From NCBI RefSeq assembly GCF_003236295.1, contig NZ_POTW01000017.1, positions 1 to 64,000 on the forward strand: a stretch of DNA of 64,000 nucleotides. The letters run 5' to 3'. The position numbers and the translations under genes are program-made. This DNA is from Jiangella anatolica (GTDB lineage: Bacteria; Actinomycetota; Actinomycetes; Jiangellales; Jiangellaceae). Below, in pieces: positions 1-6,811 of the stretch. The notes beneath the pieces were generated by a model. The model did no database searches and was not told the DNA's origin. It saw nothing but the letters and a program-made list of their open reading frames with translations. Numbering within the stretch: the stretch's first letter is position 1; each line of letters begins with the position of its first letter.

Positions 1-1
1 G

Positions 2-1063
2 GCGGCGACGTTCACCGAGACGCTGGCCGCCCGCGAGACGCTGCAGCTCACCGGCGGCATGGCCGACCGGCAGCGACGGTTCGCCGCCCAGAACGCCGCG
101 CTGCGCGCCGCCGAGGACCGCACCGTCGACGTCGAGCTGCGGCTGCGCCTGATCGGCTTTCTCGAGGGCCTCTCGGTCGCGGTGCTGCTGGTGGCCGGCG
201 CCTGGCTGGCCGGGTCCGGGCGGGTGACGATCGGCACCGTCGCGGTGTTCGTGCTCGCGGTCGCGAACCTGTTCGAGGGCGTCCTGCGGCTGTCGCAGGT
301 CCTCGGCGAGCTGCAGTCGACGGCCGTCAGCCTGGCCCGGCTGCTGGACCTGCTGGAGCGGACGGCGGATCGCCCGGCCCCCGACAACCGGGCGCTGCCG
401 GAGACCGGCGACCTCACCGTGAAGAGCGTCCGCTACGCCTACCGCCAAGGCACCGACGTGCTGGACGGGGTCGACGTCAGCTTCCCGCACGGCGCGCACG
501 TCGCCATCGCCGGGCCGACGGGGTCGGGCAAGAGCACGCTGGTCAAGCTGGCGTCGGGCCTCTACCAGCCGGACGCCGGGACGGTGACGTTCGGCGGCGT
601 CGACCTCGCCGGCGTCGCCGAGGCGGAGGTGCGCCGGCGGATCGTCCTGGTGCCGCAGCAGGTGCACCTGGTCAGCGGCACGCTCGCGGACAACCTCATG
701 CTGGTGCCGCACGAGCCCACCCGCGACGAGCTGCTCGACGCCGTCGACCGGCTCGGACTGACGGCGTGGCTGGCCGGGCTGCCGGACGGCCTGGACACCG
801 TCGTCGGGCCGTACGGATCGGCGTTGTCGGCGGGGGAGCAGCAGCTGGTCGGGATCGTCCGGGCGGCGCTGGTCGACCCGGCGGTGCTGATCCTCGACGA
901 GGCGACGGCCGACCTCGACCCGGTCGTCGCCGCGCAGATCGAGACCGCCGTCGACCGGGTCCGGGCCGGACGGACGCTGATCCTGGTCGCCCATCGCCCG
1001 GAGACCATCGCCCGGCACGCGACTGTCGTCCACGTCGACGACGGGGTGGTCACCGTCAGCTGA
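2..1063 (+). CDS. ABC exporter, C-terminal part (5' truncated by window)
   Basis: This is the end of a fused membrane-plus-ATPase ABC exporter; the reading frame is open from the first bases of the window, so the start lies outside. About the first 110 residues are the last membrane helices (a hydrophobic stretch rich in Leu, Val and Ala). The nucleotide-binding domain follows, with Walker A GPTGSGKST, a Q-loop in LVPQQVHLVSGTL, a slightly unusual signature LSAGEQQ (instead of LSGGQ), Walker B AVLILDEATADLD and the H-loop LVAHRPE. It would pump a substrate outward or act as a half-transporter. Its end overlaps the convergent DUF2470 gene by 8 bp. That neighbour carries an iron box, so a siderophore or heme-related role is possible, but the substrate is inferred from context only. 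Confidence 0.9.
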   Translation, partial: AATFTETLAARETLQLTGGMADRQRRFAAQNAALRAAEDRTVDVELRLRLIGFLEGLSVAVLLVAGAWLAGSGRVTIGTVAVFVLAVANLFEGVLRLSQVLGELQSTAVSLARLLDLLERTADRPAPDNRALPETGDLTVKSVRYAYRQGTDVLDGVDVSFPHGAHVAIAGPTGSGKSTLVKLASGLYQPDAGTVTFGGVDLAGVAEAEVRRRIVLVPQQVHLVSGTLADNLMLVPHEPTRDELLDAVDRLGLTAWLAGLPDGLDTVVGPYGSALSAGEQQLVGIVRAALVDPAVLILDEATADLDPVVAAQIETAVDRVRAGRTLILVAHRPETIARHATVVHVDDGVVTVS

Positions 1064-1790
1064 CGTGCGGGTGGAACAGCACCGGGTGCAGCAGCTCGGC
1101 CAGCTCGCCGACGCCGGTCAGCGGCCGGCCGAAGTCGAGGCGGGCCCAGCGTCGGCGCGGCCGGCCGGTGTCGATGGTGAACCCGTACCGGTCCAGCCGG
1201 ACCGCCCGCGGCCGCGTCGTCTCGATCCCGGCCGACGCCAGCGCCGCGCGGAACCACGGCTCGACCTGCTCGCCGTGGTGGTCGGCGAGATCGAGCAGCA
1301 GGTCGCGCTCGTCCTCGTGCAGCGGGTCCGGCTCGGCGGCGGCGTACGCGGCCCGATCCACCGGGCCGCCGCCCTGCTCGGTGACGAGGTGCACGCCGGT
1401 CACCCGCAGCCGGTACAGCACGGCGTCGGAACCGACGCCGAGCAGGCTGGGCAGCGGGTTGGCCTCGGCGAACTCCAGCGCCGCGGCCCTCGCCGCCGCA
1501 TCCTCGACGGGGTGCAGCCGGCCGCTGGCGCGGGCCTGGCCCAGACTCGGCGCGCCGGCCGCCGGCGGGACGTCGTCCACCCGGAGCACGCCGCCCGGCG
1601 CGACCGGACCACGGGACCGCAGCGCCTCGCGCAGGCCGCCGGTCGCCGGGACCAGCAGCAGCGCGTCGCCGTCGCGGCCGGTCCCGTGCCGCACCGGCAG
1701 CGGCACGGTGACGTCGTCGAGGAAGAGCAGGCCGGGCAGCCGGCCGCGCAGCAGCGTCCGGGCTCGCTCGGCAGCCGAGGGGCAACTCAT
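1056..1790 (-). CDS. DUF2470 domain protein, probably iron/heme related
   Basis: A 244-residue soluble protein. The C-terminal part (about residues 160-240) has the DUF2470 pattern: an acidic region, then a segment containing DRYGFTIDT, a basic run, the stretch RLDFGRPLTG and a helix ending ELLHPVLFH. DUF2470 is found at the C-terminus of HugZ-like heme-degrading proteins and as single proteins beside actinobacterial iron-transport genes. The N-terminal two thirds may be a weak FMN-binding split barrel, which I cannot confirm. The start is the ATG at 1790. An iron-box-like palindrome directly covers the start region, so transcription is probably shut off by an IdeR/DmdR repressor when iron is plentiful. 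The exact reaction is unknown. Confidence 0.75.
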   Translation of the reverse strand: MSCPSAAERARTLLRGRLPGLLFLDDVTVPLPVRHGTGRDGDALLLVPATGGLREALRSRGPVAPGGVLRVDDVPPAAGAPSLGQARASGRLHPVEDAAARAAALEFAEANPLPSLLGVGSDAVLYRLRVTGVHLVTEQGGGPVDRAAYAAAEPDPLHEDERDLLLDLADHHGEQVEPWFRAALASAGIETTRPRAVRLDRYGFTIDTGRPRRRWARLDFGRPLTGVGELAELLHPVLFHPHVS

Positions 1791-1808
1791 GAGGAGAGGC
1801 TAACCTAA
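1790..1808. promoter_or_regulatory. Iron box (IdeR/DmdR-type operator), candidate
   Basis: The 19 bases match the actinobacterial iron-box consensus TTAGGTTAGGCTAACCTAA at 16 of 19 positions; the right half (1798-1808) is perfect. It lies on the first base and just upstream of the DUF2470 start codon, so a bound repressor would block transcription or initiation. This is a visual match only; binding is inferred. Confidence 0.65.
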
Positions 1809-1821
1809 CTCGACGAGTGCG

Positions 1822-2094
1822 TCAGCCCATGGTGGCGAGGAAGACGAAGAACACGACCAGCCCGGCGACGAGGCCGAGGACGCCGCCGGTGAGCGCGCGG
1901 GCGCCGTCGTCGGCCAGCCCCTTCTCGGCGCGGTCCCACCCGATGAACCCGAGCGCGATCGCCACGACGGCGGCCGGGGCGGCGACGAACTCGCCGACGA
2001 ACGGGACGAACGCGAAGACCAGGGCAAGCACGCCGGTGAACAGCGCGGGGCCGCCCAGGCCGCGACGAGGTTTGGTGTCGGCGTCCCCGTCCAT
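1822..2094 (-). CDS. Small two-helix membrane protein (DUF4190-like)
   Basis: About 90 residues with two long hydrophobic segments separated by a charged loop (GWDRAEKGLADDGAR). The first helix contains FAFVPFVGEFVAAPAAVVAIALGF in outline and the second FVFLATMG at the C-terminus. This layout resembles DUF4190-type small actinobacterial membrane proteins of unknown function. I chose the ATG at 2094 because GGGAAG sits 9 nt upstream of it; an in-frame ATG at 2103 and a longer start at 2136 are possible. It ends 31 nt upstream of the DUF2470 start on the same strand. Confidence 0.6.
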   Translation of the reverse strand: MDGDADTKPRRGLGGPALFTGVLALVFAFVPFVGEFVAAPAAVVAIALGFIGWDRAEKGLADDGARALTGGVLGLVAGLVVFFVFLATMG

Positions 2095-2130
2095 GCCGCC
2101 CATCTTCCCATGATCGCGCGCGGGGCAAGG

Positions 2131-2152
2131 GTTCACGAAACGGTCACCGGCG
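2131..2152 (+). promoter_or_regulatory. PHO-box-like direct repeat, candidate
   Basis: Two units 11 bp apart, GTTCACGAAAC at 2131 and GGTCACCGGCG at 2142, resemble the streptomycete PhoP box, which is built of 11-nt direct repeats with a conserved GTTCACC start. A third, weaker unit starts at 2153. An 8-bp inverted repeat (2135-2142 with 2151-2158, ACGAAACG/CGTTTCGT) overlaps it. The site is about 90 bp upstream of a secreted metallophosphoesterase gene, a fitting place for phosphate control. Confidence 0.5.
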
Positions 2153-2239
2153 TTTCGTCGGCCGGATCGGCGGCGGTTCCACGCGATCGGGACGATTCAG
2201 GGCGCTCTGCCCACACCCCCGAGAGACGAGGCCCCGCCG

Positions 2240-5200
2240 ATGACGCAGTCCGCACGTCCCGGACACCGCAAGCGAGTGGCCGGACTGGCCGCGGCCGTGC
2301 TGGCCGTCGTGCTCGTCGGAGCGACCTGGCCCGCGTCCTACGCGGCGGACGTGGCGGAGGCGGATGCTCAGCCGGAGGGCCCGGAGGCGGCGAGCGAGCC
2401 GCCGACGCTGACCCCGGCGGACGGCGCGTACCTCGAGGGCACCGTCACGGTCGCGTCCGAGGCTGTCACGGCAGACGACGACGTCACCAGCCTCACCGTC
2501 GACGGCCAGCCGGTGCCGGGCGCGACCCCGACCGTCGGCGTCTCCACGCTGAGCTTCGACGTCGGCAGCAACTCGACCGAGGCCCGCTACCACAACCACG
2601 TGCTGATCAACGGCACGCACCGGATCGACCTCGCCGACGCCGTGAACGAGCGGGTCAGCCTCGAGGTCCCGAACGAGCACCTGGTGCCAGGCGAGAACAC
2701 CGTCGAGGTGGTCGCCGGCACGGTCACCACCAGCTGCGGCGTCAACCACGACGACTTCGCGCTCTCCGACTTCACGCTGGAGCTGCTCGGCGGGGCCGCC
2801 GACGGCGAGGCGAACGAGTACAACTACTCCTTCGGCGACGGCAGCTGCGGCTCGAACACGTCGCTGCTGCTGCGGGCGACGCTGACGTTCGTCATCGACG
2901 GCGACCCACAGGGCACCACCGGCCTCGCCGCCGAGCTGGACACGACGACGCTGGCGAACGGGCCGCACGAGATCGTCGCCCGGACCATCTCGGGCGCGGC
3001 CACCACGCACACCGTCACCGTGAACAACCCCGCGGCCGGCGCGCCGCACGTCCAGCCCGCCGACGGCACGCTGGCCGCGGGCATCCAGCCGGTGATCGCC
3101 TCGTTCCCGGCCGGCACGCCGGGCGCGGTGCCGTCGCTCGCCGTCGACGGCGCCGAGCCGGTCACGAAGCCGACGCTCGGCGAGGGCGTCGCGACGTTCA
3201 GCTTCGACGTCGGCTCGAACTCGCTCGACGTCCGCTACCACAACCATCTGCTGGTCAACGGCCGGCGGCTGGACCTCGGCGGCGACTACGTCAGCCAGCG
3301 GACCGACTTCGCGATCCCGAACGAGTACCTGCGCCCGGGCGACAACGTCATCACCGTCGTCACCGGCGGCCGGCAGGAGACCTGCGGCGTCAACCGCGAC
3401 GACTTCGCCATCGCGAACCTGGCGCTCGTCGTCGCCGGCGGCACCGCGACCGGGCAGAACATCGCTCCGTCGTACACGATGGGCGACGGCAGCTGCGGCA
3501 GCAGCACGACGGCGCTGCGCGAGGTGGAGCTGCACTACACGATCGACGCGCCGGCCGCGCACGTGCGCCCGACGCTGGGCTCCGGCCTGGCCGTGTTCGC
3601 CTTCGACATCGGCACGAACTCGATGGAGGCGCGCTACCACAACTTCGTGCTGGTCAACGGCATGAAGCTGGACCTCGGCGGCGACCACGTCAGCCAGCGG
3701 GTGGAGATCACCGTCCCGAACGAGTGGCTGGTGCCCGGCTGGAACACGATCGACCTGGTCACCGGCACGTTCCCGACCGGCTGCGGCGACAACCGCGACG
3801 ACTTCACCGTCTCCAACGTCACGCTCACGCCGGCCGAGGGGACGGCGACGCAGCAGCGCCGCCAGCCCAGCTACGGCATGGGCGACGGCGACTGCGGCTC
3901 CACCGTGAACCCGCTGCGCGAGATCGACCTGCACTTTCTCGTCAACGCGCCGGCCCGTGGCATCCGCGCCGACGTCGACACGGCCGCGCTGCCCGACGGC
4001 GACCACACCGTCGCCGCCGCGTCGACCACCGGCGAGGTCGCCACGCGCCTGCTCGTCACCGACAACACCGCGCCCGAGGTCACGGTCAGCACACCGGCCG
4101 CGGGCCAGACCATCACGTCGGCGGTGGCGCTGGACGTCCGGCTCGACGACGCGTCCGGCGTCCTGAGCGGCCCGGACGTGGTGCTCGACGGCGCCGAGGT
4201 CGCGCTCGGCGCCCCGATCGGCCCGGGCCTGACGCCGGGCGAGCACACGCTGTCGGTCACCGGCACCGACGTCATGGGCAACACGGCGGTCCGCGAGATC
4301 GTCTTCACCAGCGCCGGCATCCCGGACGTCCCGGCCGAGCTCGCGCCGGCGTCGGGCAGCACCGACGTGGGCGCGGCGGCGACGCTGTCCGCCCGGGTGG
4401 CCACCCCCGGCGGCGGCGACGTGACGGCGTCGTTCGCGCAGGCCGAGGTGTCGACGGCGACGTCGGCTTGGCAGGGCACGACGACGACCATGCCGACGAC
4501 GCTGCGGGTGCCGGGGGAGCGGCCGGCGCAGACGAAGGACCTGACGCCGCTGGACGGGCGCACGCTCACCGCGCCGACCAGCCGCGACATCGCCTACCAG
4601 CGGTTCGACCTGCGGGTGCGCAAGAACGTCGCCGCGCCGTTCGTGCGCTGGGAGGGCGTCGTCGACCCGGAGCGGCTGGTGACGCTGCACGCGTGGAACC
4701 CGGACACCACGGCCTGGGACGTCGTCGCGACCGCCCGCGGCGCCGTCGAGGGCAACACCGAGCTCTCCGCCACCGTCGACCCCCGCTACGTCGACCGGAA
4801 CCGGGTGAACGTGCTGGTCACCGCCCAGGACCCGTTCGCGGACGACATCGAGCCCGGTGACCCGAACGGGTTCGCCGACCCGGACACCTACGACTTCTCC
4901 ATCGTCCACTTCACCGACACGCAGTACATCTCCGAGGGCGCCGTGGAGCAGGAGACGCCGGAGGAGCGCGCCGTCTGGGCGTCGGCCTACCAGGGCATCG
5001 TCGACTGGGTGGTCGACAACGCCGAGGAGCGGAAGATCGCATACGCCGCGCACACCGGCGACATCATCGAGAACAACACCCGCCCGGCGCTGGACGAGCC
5101 GATGCGCCAGCAGGTCATCGGCGAGTTCGAGTTCTCGTCCGAGCAGCAGGGCGTGCTGGACGGCGCCGGCATCCCGAACGGCGTCATCGCCGGCAACCAC

Positions 5201-6211
5201 GACAACCAGTCCGGACGCGAGACGGGCCCCGGCGCGCTGTACAACCAGTACTACGGCCCGGACCGCTACGCCGCCGCCGACGACCAGTGGGAGCACGCCG
5301 AGTACGGCGGCCCGTGGCGCGAGGGCGACAACCAGAACCACTACGACCTGTTCTCGGCCGGCGGCCTGGACTTCGTCGTCGTCGGCCTCTCCTACGGCGT
5401 CACGAAGGAGGAGGCGGACTGGGCGAACTCGATCTTCGAGCGGTTCCCGGACCGCAACGGCATCGTGCTCTCGCACGACTATCTGGTGCCCTCGACCAGC
5501 CCGGACGGCCGCGGCGCCGGGTTCTCCGCACCCGACGGCGCCATGCTCTTCCGCCGCGTCGTCGAGCCGAACCCGAACGTGTTCCTGGTGCTGGCCGGCC
5601 ACGAGCACGGCGTCGCGACCAACATCAAGCCGCAGGTCGGCGCGGAGATCAGCCGCGGCGTGGTGGAGCTGCTGGCGGACTACCAGTTCTACACGGTGTC
5701 CGCGGAGCGGCTCGGGCTGACCGAGATCGGCGGCTACGAGCCCGACGACCAGCTGCAGTTCGGCGCCAGCTTCTTCCGGCTGCTGCAGTTCGACGTGGAC
5801 CGCTCGGAGCTGATCGTCGACACGTACTCGCCGCTGCTGGCCGACTTCGGCGCGACCGAGTTCGACACCAACGGCCGGTACAACGGCACCGAGGACAACA
5901 TGGTGCTCCCGGTCGACCTGCAGACCCGCACGACGACGTTCCAGACCGACGCGATCGCGATGTACACACCGGCCGAACCGCTCGGTTCGGTGACCGTGCC
6001 GTCCGGTTCGGTCGCGTCGGTGGAGTGGGCCGGCCTGCTGCCGGCGACGACGTACGCGTGGATCGTCACCGCTCAGAGCGCCGGCGGCGGCGTCACGGCG
6101 TCCGCGCCGGCCGTCTTCACCACCGCGGACACCCGCGGCCGGCCGGGGACATGGGGTCCGGGCGCGCCGCTGTGGCCGTACTACGCGCCGTTCGAGCCGA
6201 CGGACGATTAG
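2240..6211 (+). CDS. Large secreted metallophosphoesterase with triplicated N-terminal module
   Basis: 1323 residues. A Sec signal peptide (basic start, hydrophobic core, Ala-rich cleavage region near residue 35) is followed by three copies of a module at about residues 100-220, 315-430 and 445-570. Each copy has a FD(V/I)G(S/T)NS segment, RYHN, a (V/I)PNE segment, a CG-N-DDF motif and GDG(S/D)CGS, so each carries a conserved cysteine pair. Ig-like regions follow. A calcineurin-like phosphoesterase domain occupies about 885-1150: D893 with Q895 in DTQ (His is more usual), D941 in GDIIE, N986-H987 in GNHD, then SHDY and GHEHG. A fibronectin-III-like end follows. It probably hydrolyses a phosphate ester outside the cell. 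The start ATG at 2240 fits the signal peptide. Substrate unknown. Confidence 0.85.
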   Translation: MTQSARPGHRKRVAGLAAAVLAVVLVGATWPASYAADVAEADAQPEGPEAASEPPTLTPADGAYLEGTVTVASEAVTADDDVTSLTVDGQPVPGATPTVGVSTLSFDVGSNSTEARYHNHVLINGTHRIDLADAVNERVSLEVPNEHLVPGENTVEVVAGTVTTSCGVNHDDFALSDFTLELLGGAADGEANEYNYSFGDGSCGSNTSLLLRATLTFVIDGDPQGTTGLAAELDTTTLANGPHEIVARTISGAATTHTVTVNNPAAGAPHVQPADGTLAAGIQPVIASFPAGTPGAVPSLAVDGAEPVTKPTLGEGVATFSFDVGSNSLDVRYHNHLLVNGRRLDLGGDYVSQRTDFAIPNEYLRPGDNVITVVTGGRQETCGVNRDDFAIANLALVVAGGTATGQNIAPSYTMGDGSCGSSTTALREVELHYTIDAPAAHVRPTLGSGLAVFAFDIGTNSMEARYHNFVLVNGMKLDLGGDHVSQRVEITVPNEWLVPGWNTIDLVTGTFPTGCGDNRDDFTVSNVTLTPAEGTATQQRRQPSYGMGDGDCGSTVNPLREIDLHFLVNAPARGIRADVDTAALPDGDHTVAAASTTGEVATRLLVTDNTAPEVTVSTPAAGQTITSAVALDVRLDDASGVLSGPDVVLDGAEVALGAPIGPGLTPGEHTLSVTGTDVMGNTAVREIVFTSAGIPDVPAELAPASGSTDVGAAATLSARVATPGGGDVTASFAQAEVSTATSAWQGTTTTMPTTLRVPGERPAQTKDLTPLDGRTLTAPTSRDIAYQRFDLRVRKNVAAPFVRWEGVVDPERLVTLHAWNPDTTAWDVVATARGAVEGNTELSATVDPRYVDRNRVNVLVTAQDPFADDIEPGDPNGFADPDTYDFSIVHFTDTQYISEGAVEQETPEERAVWASAYQGIVDWVVDNAEERKIAYAAHTGDIIENNTRPALDEPMRQQVIGEFEFSSEQQGVLDGAGIPNGVIAGNHDNQSGRETGPGALYNQYYGPDRYAAADDQWEHAEYGGPWREGDNQNHYDLFSAGGLDFVVVGLSYGVTKEEADWANSIFERFPDRNGIVLSHDYLVPSTSPDGRGAGFSAPDGAMLFRRVVEPNPNVFLVLAGHEHGVATNIKPQVGAEISRGVVELLADYQFYTVSAERLGLTEIGGYEPDDQLQFGASFFRLLQFDVDRSELIVDTYSPLLADFGATEFDTNGRYNGTEDNMVLPVDLQTRTTTFQTDAIAMYTPAEPLGSVTVPSGSVASVEWAGLLPATTYAWIVTAQSAGGGVTASAPAVFTTADTRGRPGTWGPGAPLWPYYAPFEPTDD

Positions 6212-6282
6212 CGCCAGCGGTAGCCGGCGGCGAGCGTGCTGAGGACGGACGGCAGCGCGCTCGTCGCCGGCCGCGAACTGCG

Positions 6283-6311
6283 TGAAGATCGCCTGAAGCC
6301 GCCGTGAAAGA
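6283..6311 (-). promoter_or_regulatory. Three 11-bp-spaced direct repeats (PhoP/AfsR-like), candidate
   Basis: TGAA occurs at 6283, 6294 and 6305, an exact 11-bp period. On the minus strand the units read TTTCACG, CTTCAGG and CTTCACG with 4-nt spacers, similar to PhoP-box or AfsR-box units (GTTCACC). The array ends about 65 bp before a small secreted-protein gene. A GC-rich palindrome (GCCTCGG-CA-CCGAGGC, 6335-6350) lies between. Binding is inferred. Confidence 0.45.
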
Positions 6312-6375
6312 GGGGGTGGCCAGGATCGTGACGTGCCTCGGCACCGAGGCGCCACACCGATCACGGGGAGTCGTC

Positions 6376-6795
6376 ATGGCCATCCGCACACGCACCCTGT
6401 CCGCCCTCGCCGCGGCCACCTTCGCCGCGGCGGCGCTCGCCGCCGCTCCGGCCGCCCAGGCCGCCACTTCTGCGCCGGCGGGGCAGAACGCGACGGCACA
6501 GGAGGCGACCGCACAGGCGACGGCGGCGGGCTGCTACACGAAGCGCAACTACACCGGCGGTCGCTGGCTCAGCGTCCACTTCTGCGCCGGCCGGGTGACG
6601 GGGTACTCCGGCTTCGTCGAGGACTCGATCTGGCTGGACCGCGCGCGCAGCTCGAACCCGACGTCGTGGACGCCCAGGCTCGGGCTGTACCGCGACAGCT
6701 ACTACACCGACGACGTCGCGAACCCGGGCGGCTACTACTGGCGCACCTGCGTCGTCGACAGCGGCCGCTACTACTGCACGGCTTGGCACCGCTGA
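6376..6795 (+). CDS. Small secreted four-cysteine protein, unknown function
   Basis: 139 residues. A typical signal peptide with an AAPAAQA-type cleavage site ends near residue 29. The mature part begins with an Ala/Thr/Gln-rich stretch and then about 90 residues rich in Tyr, Arg and Trp with four cysteines (in GCYT, HFCAG, RTCVV and YYCTA), enough for two disulfides. I do not recognise the family with certainty; the size and cysteine layout recall extracellular inhibitors or small stress proteins. The start at 6376 is preferred over an upstream in-frame ATG at 6304 because GGGGAG precedes it and the signal peptide begins right there. It is convergent with the AfsR-like gene. Confidence 0.75.
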   Translation: MAIRTRTLSALAAATFAAAALAAAPAAQAATSAPAGQNATAQEATAQATAAGCYTKRNYTGGRWLSVHFCAGRVTGYSGFVEDSIWLDRARSSNPTSWTPRLGLYRDSYYTDDVANPGGYYWRTCVVDSGRYYCTAWHR

Positions 6796-6811
6796 GCGTG
6801 CGCCGGCGGCG

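Noticed and set aside
6335-6350. GCCTCGG/CCGAGGC palindrome as an operator
   Set aside because: It is short and GC-rich; such palindromes arise often by chance in this DNA and no second copy was seen.
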